Numbered from the stretch's first letter, positions 1 to 13,200 are shown. The stretch: 64,000 nucleotides of DNA from Simmondsia chinensis (GCA_018398585.1 JAGTTD010000005.1:35466750-35530749), one strand, 5' to 3'. Notes: generated by a model from the letters alone, not told the origin. A program made the numbers and translations.

Positions 1-35
1 AAATATAGTAAATATATAGCATCATACATTTTCAG

Positions 36-92
36 TGCCCCAAAGGCTCCTGCCAATGCATGATCTGAGGGGGTGGATCTACGTACTAATGC
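36..92 (-). repeat. SINE 3' body fragment (TS/Au-like)
   Basis: Read on the minus strand, this piece matches the 3' body shared by the other SINE copies in the window (a 'gtacgc' block, then a GC-rich hairpin, then a 'ggcact' motif). The TTG tail and the head are missing, so it is a fragment. It lies just left of a complete-looking copy in the opposite orientation. Confidence 0.45.
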
Positions 93-107
93 ACTAATAT
101 ACATTTA

Positions 108-355
108 GAGTTCATTTACCAAGTACTAATGCATTGGATCCCATTAGAACTCCGAAGTTAAGTGTACTTGGGCGAGAGTAGTACTAAGATAGATAACCTC
201 CTGAAAGTCCTCATGTTGCCAACCCTATAAGGTTAGAGGTCCTCGAAAACAGCCTATCGAATGAGTTACACTCTGAAGGTTAAGGCTGTGTACATCCACT
301 CCCCAAATCTCACTTAGGCGGGAGCTCTTGAGGCACTGGATCTTTTGTTGTTGTA
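108..355 (+). mobile_element. 5S rRNA-derived SINE
   Basis: The first ~110 bases follow plant 5S rRNA with scattered changes, including the internal-promoter part ('gaagttaag', 'gggcgagagtagtacta', 'aagtcctcatgttgcc'). They continue into a second module like the 3' half of TS/Au SINEs ('aacagcct', 'aaggctg', 'gtacat', 'gcgggagctcttgaggcac') and end in a short TTG repeat. The same two-part layout recurs at 21734, 22660 and 33125. Drift from 5S rRNA and the attached body show that it is not a functional 5S gene. Confidence 0.75.
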
Positions 356-2146
356 TTGTATTTAAAAAATTATTAAAATTTTAAATTATTTATGTAAAAT
401 AGTTTTAATAGAATAACTTTTAAAATATAAATTAGCTGTATTTATATTAAAAAAAAAAATAATGTTCATTGTATGCCATTTGAAACTGTGTACATTGACA
501 AATAAATAGTAAAGTGTTCTAGTTTGGGGGGATTAGCGATAATATATAGAGGATTCAAATTTGAACAAAAGACTAGGTTTTAACTCAAAATTATTTTCTA
601 ATCCTCTTAAATTTTACTAATTTGTTTCACCATATGTATTTAACTAATTTTATTATAAAATAAAATGTTAGACATTATTTTAAATAAAATAATGAATGAC
701 TAAACAAAGTTACAAATATTACGAACTATTCTGAATAAAAAATAAAAAATAAATTTGAACAAATTTAGGTCTTGTTTGGTTATCAAAAAGTAAGTGCAGG
801 AAATCGAATTAATAAAAAATAGACATTTGCTCTCTTATTCGATTAACAAAAAATTTGTAAAATTTTAGAACAATATGGAAAATGAAAATTGTTCAATAAT
901 TTTAGTGCATTTAAAACTTAGGAAGTAACTTACTTAGGCTACGTTTTGTTCAATTTTTTAACAACTTAAAGCCATAAAAAAGAACTAGTTGACGGTAAGG
1001 CTTGCATTTGGTTGACAAACAAGATCTTTTTACATATTTTTCATAGCTTAAATAAAGAGATGGAAAAACTGTTTTATAACTAGATAGAAAAAGATATAAA
1101 ACTGGATCTTTTTCGCAATTTATTTCAGAAATATGTTTTAAAAATGTCATATTAATATTAAATCATCATCAACATGACCTATTCTACTTGTTATCACCAT
1201 TCCCACCTACTACCTGCCTTTTTATGCCCATGGGTCACTATAATCACCCCCTCCACTACCATGACCAACTATTGTTATAATTATCTCTTACCTATTTATT
1301 ATTAATTGATTTATATTATTAAGTTATTTTTATAATTATAATAGATAAATTCTTTTTTAAACTTATATCCAAACACTTTATTATGTAAAAAAAGATCTTT
1401 CTGCGCTGCACAACCAAATACTTCACTGTAAAAATATACAGATCTTAAATGAATATATCTTATTAAAATAGATAAGCTGAAAAAATATAAGCAAAAAAAA
1501 AAAAACTAAAATAAGCTGAGCCAAATGCACCCCTAGTCTTCTAGGTAAGTTAAATTCCTTTATTTTTATGTAGTATTCTTATAAGGTTCTATTTCCCCTC
1601 CCAACAACTAAATAATTTGTACTTACTTTATGAATATTTAACACAAGAATTAAAATTTCTTAAAAGACAACCTTCGATATGAATTCAACTACTGTTATCC
1701 CGGTGCAATGCACAGAGAGTGGTGCATTGTTAGACATGCCCGATTCGGTAAATGATCCAAACCAACTTGACCAGCTAGGTTGGTGAGTAAAATCGAGGAT
1801 TTCCAGGCACCACAGCGGATTGGGTCAATAAGTCAATAACTTTTTTTATTTGAACCGAGCTTAGCTTGACCCACCATCCGACCCACAACCTGCTGCTACC
1901 CATGTTTGACATTTTTGACCTATTAGACCTAACCCTGTTTGACTCGTTATGCGGACAGGTCCTGTTCGACTAATCCAAGTCGCTTCCGTATGACAATTAT
2001 TATGTTATTTATTTTTCTTTTTTATAGGAGCTTTATGACAATTTATAACTCATTTTATAGGAGCTTTATGACAATTTATAACTTATTTTTGAATTCTATT
2101 TTTTTAAATATTTAAAGTCCCCTCAAAATTGCTAGAAATTGAATAT
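356..2146. other. AT-rich intergenic DNA without a recognised gene
   Basis: No coding region can be supported. A weak inverted-repeat candidate runs from about 933 to 1535 (outer parts 'taggctacgttttgttc' and, inverted, 'ggtgcatttggctcagc'), which could be an old MITE. A more GC-rich patch at about 1690-1990 has no recognised identity. Confidence 0.5.
2023..2088. repeat. 33-bp tandem duplication
   Basis: Two adjacent, nearly identical 33-base units begin at 2023 and 2056, each starting 'tataggagctttatgacaat'. The units differ by very few bases, which suggests a recent local duplication. Confidence 0.8.
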
Positions 2147-2503
2147 AGGGTTATTTACGCTACTGGTCCATATATTTTGTCCATTTGTATTAATTTAGTC
2201 TATATACTTTTAATTATATCAATTTGGTCTTAGAGAAAGTTTTATGTTAATTTTTTAATGAAAATTTTAATGTTTGTTAAAATTAGGTTAAATTAAGTGA
2301 ATGGATGGATTTGTAATAAGTTGCTTGCATCTAACATTATTTTGTTATTCAAAATTACGACAATTAACTTAACTTAAATTTGATCAAAGGATTAAATTGA
2401 GACATTTTAAATTTTTTAGGAACTAAATTGACACAATTAAAAGTACAAGGACCAAATTGACACAATGGGCAAAATACATAGACCTTTGGCATAAATAATC
2501 CTA
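2147..2503. mobile_element. Foldback MITE with long inverted repeats
   Basis: The two ends are long imperfect inverted repeats. The left arm begins 'gggttatttacgc' and the right arm, inverted, begins 'aggattatttatgcc', each followed by matching stretches of the 'caatttggtc' and 'tacttttaatt' type. No ORF lies inside. Related copies are at 18489, 19331 and 20207. No clear target duplication was found. Confidence 0.75.
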
Positions 2504-2691
2504 GAATCTAAAGATTATTGAGGAAGGGAGACTTCTCTATAGCATGACTTGGGGTACGAGGAGATTGAGCGTGGTTGAGGAAATTATTGGATTGGTTTGC
2601 AGTCGTCTCATTGCTACTCCTACACTTCGTGATGCTCATTGCAATACTTAGCTTCTTCAATGATGGGGGATTGAGTATTAGACGTTGTTTG

Positions 2692-3248
2692 TAGGGGTGT
2701 AAATGAGCCGAGCACCCCCTGCTCGAACTGGAGTTCGAGCCGAGCTCTTATCGAGCATTTTTAACCCTTGTTCGAACTCGATTTGATAAGAATATAGTGC
2801 GTTCGATACTAGGCTCGGCTCGTTAGGCTTATTGAGCCAAGTCGAGTTCATTATTAAGTCGAGTTGAGCCCATTATCAAGCCCAATCGAGGTTAAAACCA
2901 AGCCATGCTCGCAATCGAGTTGAGCTCATTAAGGAGCCGAGCTTTTTAAGTTATTATCGAGCCATTATCGACCTATTTTTGAATCAATACAACTGTTATC
3001 GAGCTCATACTGAGCCGTTAATGAGCTAATATCGAGCCTCTTAACGAACTCTTATCGAGCCCTTATAAAACTGCTCGTGAACATTAGCGAGCCGAGTACC
3101 CCGCTGTTCGAACTCCGCTGGTTAAGCTTATCGAGTTTGCTCGAATTCGGCTCGACAAGCTATCGACCCCTCATGATGAACATGAACGAGCCCTTTTTGA
3201 TTTCGAATACGAGTAGTTCATTGAACGGTCGGTTCGTTTACACTTGTA
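2692..3248. mobile_element. hAT-type MITE with perfect 8-bp target duplication
   Basis: The element begins 'taggggtgtaaatgagcc' and ends 'gttcgtttacacttgta', short terminal inverted repeats of hAT type. The 8 bases on each side are identical: 'gttgtttg' at 2684-2691 and 3249-3256. The interior is made of repeated 'gagcc', 'tcgagc' and 'ctcgaac' words and their complements, so it can form many alternative hairpins. No transposase is present. Related copies lie at 9632, 13393, 14087, 26808, 49755 and 62850. Confidence 0.9.
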
Positions 3249-3429
3249 GTTGTTTGGTCTTTGACCTTTTGTTAGCTTTTTGCTTTGTTTGGTCATTGTC
3301 TGTGTTGCTTTTTAGCTTGTCGTTTCACTTGTTTTTTGACATCTGAGACGTTGATGTAGACCTTTAGCCTTAACTAGGAGTATGTCCCTCGTAGATTAGT
3401 ACATATATTTTTTTTATATATGGTTTATC

Positions 3430-3855
3430 CAAATTAACATAAAATAAAAATATTTTTTAAAACTAAATAAAAATATGTTTAAAACTAACTTTAAAAAAAA
3501 ATTATTTTTTTAAATGGTATCCATGTTATCATTTTTCTCTTTTGTATTATGTTTTTAATACATTTATAATTTTTAAAATTTATAATATTTTCTGGACTAT
3601 AATAAATAAATTAAATTAACTTATTTATTAAATTTTAAAATATTTATACATAAATTTAATTTAAATATTTAATGAATAATTTAATTTAATTTATTTATTA
3701 TGATTAAAAAGCATTATAATAAAAAATAACAAATATATTCAAAAACAAAATTAAAAATTAAAAAAAGTAAAAAAAATCAAATGATGACATGAATGCCAAT
3801 TAGAGAAATATTATTATTTAAAAACTAGTTTTGAAAATTTTTTATTTTTGTGGTA
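3430..3855. mobile_element. AT-rich foldback element upstream of AKT1
   Basis: Very AT-rich DNA with arms that match in inverted orientation. 'ggtatccatgttatcatttt' near 3517 pairs imperfectly with 'aaatgatgacatgaatgcc' near 3780. An inner inverted pair lies at about 3598-3630 and 3673-3705. It ends about 250 bases before the AKT1 TATA box. No coding capacity. Confidence 0.55.
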
Positions 3856-4105
3856 CTTCGGACTTTAACTCCTCATTTAATACTCGCTTAAAAAAAAAGA
3901 TTTTTCTATAATATACAGAGATTTATAAAAACCAAAGAAGACCTTAATATGAATTTTCCAAAAAAGACATACCAAAAAAAAAAAAAAACAATTTCAAAAT
4001 AGAAAGAAAAATACGTATTCCCTAGAAAAGGAAACAAAGATATCATAAAAACTAACCTTAAATATAATTTCATATATTTAATATTTATTTTCATTTTTTT
4101 ATATT

Positions 4106-4113
4106 TATAAATA
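4106..4113 (+). promoter_or_regulatory. TATA box of the AKT1 gene
   Basis: A TATAAATA match in an AT-rich stretch is followed by a strongly CT-rich leader of about 60 bases, a common plant arrangement. A start site about 30 bases downstream (near 4140) would give a leader of roughly 145 bases before the ATG at 4286. The start site is inferred. Confidence 0.55.
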
Positions 4114-4176
4114 CCCTTTTCTCCTCTCTGTTTCTCCTTCTCTCTCTTCCTCCCCCCTTCTCTCTCTAAAACGAAG

Positions 4177-4227
4177 ATGCAGAGAGAGGAGACGAACATG
4201 GCCGACTCTGATTCTTCTTCCAATTGA
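4177..4227 (+). CDS. Upstream ORF in the AKT1 leader (16 codons)
   Basis: If transcription starts near 4140, the first AUG of the mRNA is at 4177. It opens a 16-codon ORF (acidic and serine-rich at its end) that stops at 4225-4227, 58 bases before the main AUG. A second in-frame AUG at 4198 has a good context ('acatggcc'). Such an upstream ORF would be expected to lower translation of the channel, but it counts only if the transcript includes this stretch. Confidence 0.4.
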   Translation: MQREETNMADSDSSSN

Positions 4228-4285
4228 TAATCCCTTTTCGTTGCTTTTTAGAGAGAGAAACAAGAAAGAGAGAGAAGCGGTGGCA

Positions 4286-7200
4286 ATGGCGGCGAAGGGG
4301 TGGTTTAGGGCGGCGATATGTGGTGTGAAATCGCCCTATGCTGCAGCGGAAGATCACGTTTCCTCCATTGATGATGGCAGTCAGTACAGCATTTCTAAAG
4401 GCGTTTTGCCCTCTCTCGGTGCTCGTAGTAGTAACCGCCGCGTTGTTCTTCGCCGTTACACCGTTTCTCCGTTTGATCCTCGTTATAGGTACAAAGTATT
4501 TGATTGTCAGTAACCATGTATATTAGAAGACACTTTGCTTTCTTGTTAACTAGCCTATGCATGTAAGATTAATCCTATAAACATGACAGAGATTATAGCA
4601 CCAAAATAAGTGAAGTATGATCAATTAGAATGTACCATTTGCATTTATGATTGTTCTTCTGTTGTAGAACAGGTGATTAAGCCTGCGACACACTTGGTAC
4701 GTTCTGATTGTTCATACTTTGTTTATTTTAGTGTTATAATCTCTATTGTATTCAAATGATTAATCTTACATGTGGTATCAGAGTTTCCACCATTATTTCA
4801 TCAAGCTAACTCGAACAATTAAGTCCGGAATTCTAAAATTGCAGACAGTGCAAAGAAAAAATATGATACAAGAGACTTTTGAAATAAAATATTATTATAC
4901 ATTGTAGTTTGGTATAATAAAGGTAGTTCATTTTCAGATCATCTAAGCACCGTATGGACTTTAAGTTTCTCAAAATGTAGACAGAATCCTTGTATTACAT
5001 GGAACCCACTAGTATTAATACAACAACAACAATAAACCCAGTGCTTCAAGAGTTCCCGCATACGTAAGGTCTAAGGGTGGGATGTACGCAACCTTACCCC
5101 TTCACGATGCTATCCTAAAGGAAGGTTGTGTCCGAGAATCCCCAACTGGAGAAGCGAAACCACTAGTATTAATATATAGGAAATTATCCCTTAGGTACAC
5201 GAGGTTTGAGCATTTATCAAACAATCCACGGAGTTGGTGTGCATGAGATTCACATGTGAGGCAAGTGGAGTTTCGTCTTAAAACCATTTGGCATCAGGAG
5301 GAGTAATTTACTAGGCTTATATGTTGATCTATTTTCTCTCACAACTCCTACGTGGGATTCTGTTAAACTCACATGTGGGGTACTCAATACTGTGCCCCTC
5401 CGTGTGTTACAAGCCGAAAATGGAGAGAAATTAACTAAAAGGCAGTAAAATACGAAAATTAAAGAGACAAGAAAGAAAAATAAGAGATGGTTGGGCCCAC
5501 TCTGCTACCCTATTGGACTATAGTATTACTATAGGCACATATAGCTACTTGTGCATGTATCATCTTGTTTGTTTGTTTGCTTTGTTTTGTTTTACTATTT
5601 GGTTTGTTTATGTTCAATATTTAACAATTGTTGGACTTATTGTTAGAGGATGAAATGCTTCATGGATCTTTAGTCATTTGCCTGTAAAGTTAAGCTTTTG
5701 TGATAGTTGATTCATTGACATAATATCAGTGCCTTGTTGACTAAGAGGTCGTGTCCCTTTATTCTTCATATTAGTATAATTGAAGCACAACGTATGCGCT
5801 AGGCTGTACACTATCAACGCTTCAAGCTTATTGGGTATTCATGTGAGGGGACATGTCTAAATATAAAAGCATTCTTGGACTTTCACTTATTTGCATAAGC
5901 TTTTCGCTAGTTGATCCTTGGCGATTTCTTTGTTTTTACTTTTTAGTTTCACAGATATTCAGCAACGGGGTGTCCATTGTCTATATTAAATAATCAAGGT
6001 AATTAATGTAAAAGTTGTTGTCATATTGTTAGAGTATAAATTATTCTTGAGCTTCATCCGTATTGTTAAACTTTTGAAATTGTTGGTTATTGTCATGGTA
6101 TCAAAGCCTTATTGGCCAATAGGTTAGAAATTTGAATCCCGAACATTAATATAATCAAAAGTACAAGATATAAGATGAACCCGTGCATTATTCACGTAAT
6201 AAACACAATACGCATTCTCGTTGAGGGCATATTATAGTATAAAATCATGAAACCATAAGCTTAAATTTTTAGGATAATCGATTCCTTGACACATACTGAA
6301 TAAACTTTTATGGACAATCCAAATTAAAACATACCTCAGTGAAGGTTTATGCAATGATAAAACACTACCAAAGTCGAGATCTTATGGCAGGATGTTTTAG
6401 GTTGGAATCCTAACATCACCTGCCTACCAAAAAGCACTGAACGTTTAGTGGGGAGGAAGTGATAAAAAGTTCGTTAGCAAGAATGCTAAAAAATTTGGCA
6501 CTAGTAAGTGTATGGCGCAAAACAAATGAACAACTTGATGGCAAGTTTATTAATGGCGCTAGATCATATTATATAAGGATTTTCTGTAATTTTTTACTCG
6601 TTTGAGCAATGGGATAAAGCTTCTACCTACTCTTGGTTTTCTTATCCCATTGCTAAATATTCTAGTTATCAATTGTATAATCAACTTGTATGAGTGTTTC
6701 TGGGGATTGTGGTTTAGGCGATTCTATATTCCCTATGGCAGCTGGTGGATGGGAACATCAGTGCTTTTTGCCAAGGGCTTGTATAATATTGTTTTCTACT
6801 TTGCAGTTTCCGGTTAAAGACTATAATTTATGTCCCTATTGTGTCCTCCACTTTGTTTTCTTAGTGAATTTTCCTCCTTCATTCACCCGTGATTTTCCCC
6901 TTCAATTTTTGCCTTTTTTCCCCTTCTTCTCTTCTCTTCTCAATTTCTTTCAGATATGTTGTTTCACATATCGAACCTAATTCTTAGGTATTTTGCCTAA
7001 ATATAATTAATTTTGTCCTAAATGTGACATAAATTTTGAATATTATTGCACCCTGAATCTTTTTTGTCTCCTAACTTAAAATGTAATGCAGAGCCTGGGA
7101 GTCGTTTCTGGTTGCTTTGGTATTCTATACAGCTTGGGTATCACCGTATGAATTCGCCTTCATCCGAAAACCCGTTGGAGGTCTTACAATTGCTGATAAC

Positions 7201-10200
7201 TTTGTCAATGGATTCTTTGCCATTGATATTGTTTTGACCTTCTTTGTTGCATATCTTGATAAACAAACTTACCTCCTGATCGATGATTGGAAGGATATTT
7301 GTTGGAGGTACCTGAAAACATGGTTCCTTTTCGACTTCATCTCGACCATCCCTTCTGAGCTTGTACAGAAGATGCTCCCTCATAGTGTTCAGGCCTATGG
7401 TCTCTTCAATATGCTACGTCTGTGGCGTTTGCGGAGAGTCAGTCGCATGTTTTCCAGGTAAATTGATGATTTGTTGGATTTGAAACTAATATCCTGTTGG
7501 AACTTAGGCTCTATTTTGTTTGATATTGTTTCTGCTCGAAAAGATAATTTCCTCTCAAAGGAAGGGAATATGAGTTTCAGTTACAGGAGGGAAAACCTTT
7601 TTTGTTTTAATCTTACATTTGCACCCTCAAATGAGTTTTAGATCATTCAAACATGATTCATGTATAAATTTACACAATGAAATTGATTCCTTAAATCAAA
7701 CAAAACAGTTTTAAAGAAAAACAATTTCTAGTTAAAATTCTTTTGAGAAAAAATATTTTCCATACGAAAATGTTTTATCGTGAGAAAGACTTGCTTAACA
7801 TGGGCATTGTTGTCAATTTTCAGTATGAGTATTGGTTCATTCATTCAGCTAATACCGCATAGCAAGTCATATGAACTTTGTATTGAACATCCCATATGTA
7901 GTTTCCATAAATCACTCAGGCAGATTCTGTTTCTATGCTGCGTTTATATACCGATGTTTTTCATTCCTTTAAAGAACATACAGTACGTTGAAGGATGACC
8001 GTAGGCGGTCAATGGGTTTTGTTTTCTCCTACTTGTTCATAACAATAGTTCATATTCATACGGATATAAAGGTGCAACAGGGAAAGAAAGATGGACCAAT
8101 ATAAATTCGCTATCAGGATCTCATGGTGCCAAGGGCCTACTTGCTATTTTTTTCCTAATTTGACATAAAGCTTAAAACCAAAACTAGAAAATACTATTTT
8201 CAAAACTTGGTTTTTAGTTTCTCAACAACTACAAATAGAAATCGATACCAAACAAACCCTTAGGTTAATATGGAGATTTGCTTCATTGTCCTGACACTAC
8301 TTTTGTGGTTATGTTCACAGACTGGAGAAGGACCGAAATGTCAACTACTATCTCATACGGTGTTCAAAGCTTATTTGTGTGAGTATTTGTTGAATTACTA
8401 GGTTACTGTTTTGAATCGAATGGACGTCTTTAGGCATCTCACTTTTCTCAAATTTTTCCTTGCAGGTGACTCTCTTTGCAGTTCATTGTGCTGCATGTTT
8501 TTTCTACTATATTGCTGCTAATTATCCTGACCCAAAAAAGACCTGGCTTGGAGCGGCTATGGGTGGTGACTTCCAAGAGCAAAGCTTGTGGTTTCTGTAT
8601 GTGACGTCGCTCTATTGGTCCATTACTACTCTAACAACTCTTGGCTATGGTGATTTACATCCTGTGAATACAAGGGAGATGATCTTTGACATATTTTATA
8701 TGCTCTTCAATCTTGGATTGACCGCATACCTTATCGGAAATATGACCAACTTAGTCGTTCATGGAGCTAGCCGAACTAGAAGATTTGTATGTGAACATTT
8801 CATCCTTTAAATGTACCATAGAAGGGTTTATATTTGAGAAAAGGAGAAAAGGAACGATATTTAATATATCACAACTAGTGCAACATTTTCTACGAAAGGA
8901 AGAAAAAGGGTATCGGCGATCATCACAGGTAACCGGAATGATACATGATAGTCTCAAAGATAACATAGCAACTAGAAAGATGATATGACAAAGATGTGGC
9001 AATCAGTAAGATAATGTCGAGGATGCCATGTCATCATTTTGGTTACTGGTGATGGAGTCACTACACCTCGTGCTTTTGCGAAAACATGTTGCCCTTTTGT
9101 GAATGTAGTAAAAACCACACCCTTCTCACTCTTTTTCTCTAACATAATGCTTTTTTAAATTACACGCTCAATCTTCCTTTTCTCAAACATAATGCTTTTT
9201 TAAATCATATCCTTCCTATTCCTTTTCTCGAACATAATGCCTTTTTAAATTAAACCCTTCATGTTCCTTTTTCTCGAACATAATGCCTTATTCTTTCCTT
9301 TTGGGCATGTTTTGTGGAAGCACAGAGGGACACAATTCAAGCTGCTTCAGGTTTTGCTATGAGGAATCAGCTACCAGTTCGCCTTCAAGATCAAATGCTT
9401 GCTCACTTGTGTTTGAAGTATAGAACTGATTCCGAAGGGCTGCAGCAGCAAGAGATTCTGGATTCTATTCCTAAAGCCATTAGATCAAGTATTCAACATT
9501 ATCTCTTCTACTCGTTGCTCGATAAGGTGTACCTTTTTCGTGGCGTATCAAACGACCTGCTCTTTCAGCTGGTACGTATTGTAGCGTTTCTTAACATCTG
9601 CTGTGACCCTTGAATAGATCATTGTTATTTATTAGGGGTGTGATTGAGCCGAATTAAGCCGAGCACTCCCTTGTTCAAACTTGAACTCAATAAGATTTAT
9701 CAAGCTGAGCTTTTGGACCTTTGTTCAAACTCAGCTCAATAAGATATCAGGGTGTTCAATACTCGCTTTGACTCAATTTCTTAGCCATATTGAGCCGATT
9801 CCAACTCATTATCGAGTTGCGTGGAGCTTGTTAATTGACTTAAGCTTGTCATTCTAGTTACTATCAAGCCATTATCGAATTATTTTTGAGTTAATACCAA
9901 TTGTTAATGAGCTCGTAATGATCTCTTATCAAACTGTTTGCGAACCTTGATGAGCCAAGCACTTTGTTGTTTGAACTCAGCTTGTTAGGCTATTGAGCCT
10001 CCAAAATGAACATGAACATGTCATAGTTGATTTTGATGACAAGTAATTCATCGAACATTCGATTCATTTACAACTCTAGTTATTGATAAACTAGACATCT
10101 CTTGAAGATTGCCTAGTACATTGGAGGAACCGTGCATGGCAAGATGTTTATCTGTCTTCTGAATGTTTGTCGCTGTATATATATGATGCCTTTGGACGAG

Positions 10201-13200
10201 AGGTCCTAGGTTCAAAATCCCATCACCCGGGCGTATTATTTAAAAATTCTCCATCCCCACTTACCCAACAAAAAAATGTAGTTCATTAACACTCTAAGAT
10301 TCTCTTTATACTTTTAAGGATTTTTATTAATAACGTTACATAAACAATTTGAAACTTCATACTTATATATGGAAACTAGCTGTTTTAGACTTCAATAACT
10401 TTTTGTATCGTTTGAGAGTCTCATACTGCATTCAATCACTCTTCCATTTTGCATAGTGTGTCAACTGCACATGACGTTGTGAATACAGTCGAATCCAGGG
10501 ATGAATACTCCTGTTCTTCGTAAGTCTCTTCTCCATTTTTTGTGCCTGAAACTTGCGAGCGTTCATGCTCAATGTAACACAACTAACAAACGCCACTTTT
10601 CATATTTCAAATGGTACCAGTGGATGTATTGATCTGATCTGTTCTCTTAGAAAGCTGCATGGATATTGTTTTGTAGCTTGTCTTTTACTTTCACCAGCTT
10701 TATGAGTTCTGGATTTATTTTCTTTCTGCATTTCATTAAGGTTTCAGAAATGAGAGCCGAGTACTTCCCTCCAAAAGAAGATGTAATTTTGCAAAATGAG
10801 GCGCCTACAGACTTCTATGTACTAGTTTCTGGTGCCGCGGTGAGAGCTTTACTCACTCTCTCTTTCTTTCGTTCTCCCATACACTCATACACGCACATAT
10901 TTGATATGTTAGTGGGCAAATTCGTAAAATCTTTTTTCAGTCGCAGCAGTGGTAAGGATAAATGACAAATGGCGTACTTAGGATTCAAATTTATGTTAAG
11001 ATGACTAAAATTAAACAAAATGGGCCTATACCAAGAGCATTGAGATATAACGGTGTAAGAAAATGTTGCATAACTGTAATACACAAAGAATCACAAAATA
11101 TTTTCGATCTCGGGGGAAGTCATGAAAAATCAGTGCATATAATTCTTTTCTTTACTAAAAGGAGTGATAAAAATCAATATTATTTTTTCAAAAGTTTATC
11201 CAGTGACCTGCGGCACCTTCCCCGTTGCTTTAACTGCTGCTATAAAACAAGGACAGACACACACCTACAGGGAAGCTGTTGCTATATTGCTTTGACTAAT
11301 CAGCGGATTCTTGATTTCTGATTCAATCTTAATGTTTCAGGATCTTATCATGCAGAGGAATGGGGCAGAGCAGGCAAGTCTTTCTGATATGTTTGTTAGA
11401 GTATAAAACCATTTTGGGTATTTATTTATATGGAATAGTCAGTCCTTTGACATGGTATCAGAGCCTTATTGAACAAGCGGTTATGAGCTTAGATCCAAAC
11501 AATGTTCACTTTTAATACTAAAATAATTTAAGCACAAATTAATGAAGTGAGCTTGTATACTATCTATGGTTCAAGCTTGATGGAGAATTCGTGTGAGGAG
11601 GCAATCTTATACCCATCCACTTAAACTTTTAGGATAGTTGGTTCCTTGACAATTTCAACAATCTCAGAAGCAATTATTTTAATTATTCTATCAAGCTTTC
11701 TAATACGTAAAAATATGATACCCTGCTCATTATGTTAACTAAACACTCGGTTTCGGTATGATTGATAAATAGGTTTTCAGAGAGGCAAGGACTGGCGATG
11801 TTTGTGGTGAGATTGGTGTCCTTTGTTACAGACCACAACTATTTACTGTTCGCACCAAAAGGTTGTGTCAGCTGCTGCGTTTGAATCGTACTGCTTTTCT
11901 GAACCTTGTCCGGGCAAATGTTGGAGATGGAACCATCATTATGAATAATCTCTTAGAGGTCCGTGTTGAATTTTCTTCTTTAGTTTGTTTAATTACTTGG
12001 ACATGCCGAGATCCCTATTATTAGTTTCATTGTTTGGCATATCGCACTTTGCAGTTTTATGGTTTAATTGGTTGTGAATGAGACTTTGGTTCTGTCGTAA
12101 AACATAATAGAGGTTTAGTCCCTAGGAACTGGAGGTTGAAGTTTGAATTCCCATCCTTGCATACCTACAAAAAAAAAAAAGAGAAGGGTTTAATCGATCT
12201 ACAATTTGTATTATATACGGACCCACTGTCGGCTTTGCAGATAGGATGATGGGAAAATACATGGATTTGTTTGACTGACAGACACTAAGTAAAAGCTACA
12301 AGATAAGGGACCGATTTTATCATAGAATAAAAATTATACTATTTTTAATTGAAAAGAAAGATGAGGGACCAATTTGAACAAAACAAAATATGAATGACTA
12401 ATTTGTGTCTTACACACATTGGAGACTAACGGAGTAAATAACTCGAAAGGCTGAGTGAGAATAATAATTGAGCCTTGGCGATATGGCATGAAAGAGTAAT
12501 GCTTCATACACTAATGATTTTCTTATTGTATAAGCACTAAGTGATGTAGCATCAAATCTAAATATAACTACTTTTTATTATTTATGCTCTTTAACTAATA
12601 CCTCATAACTTAGACTACCTACATTATGAAATTTCTTAGTGTATATATCACTACTCGGCATGAAATAGATGCATTTTATGACAAAAAATGCCCTTCAATT
12701 TGAATTTGAACATAGTAACATTTCTTGCATGTTGTGGTAAAAAGTAAAAACGCAATAGAGGTTGAGGCCGTGTGAAAAAATGTTCTATGTTCAAATCCAC
12801 ATCTTCTCCCTATCTTACCTACCCAAAACCAAAAAAATAAAGTGCGATGCTTAAATGTAATCTATCCTAAAATTTTTTTAATACGTTATCTTCAACGGAT
12901 AAAATGCTTACATAATGTTTGTGAATGATTACAGCATTTGAAAGAGATGAACGACCCACTTATGCAATCAGTACTGAGAGATATAGAGAACATGCTAGCT
13001 CGCGGCAGAATGGATTTGCCTCTCAGTATATTTTTCGCAGCATCGAGAGGTGATGAACCATTGTTGCAGCATTTGCTGAGACAGGGCTCAGATCCAAATG
13101 AAACGGACATCAATGGCCGGACCGCTCTGGTGAGCAGATTTTATTAACATTTCATGGATCTAACTTGTCTACAGAGGTTGGCCAAAAATAACTTGTCTAC

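Noticed and set aside
108..235. 5S rRNA gene
   Set aside because: The head resembles 5S rRNA, but it has many changes, lacks the tandem spacer layout and runs into a SINE body with a TTG tail. The same applies to the copies at 21734, 22660 and 33125.
7780..7998. Extra exon between AKT1 exons 2 and 3
   Set aside because: Exons 2 and 3 join directly in frame and match the channel family without a gap; the ORF has no similarity to it.
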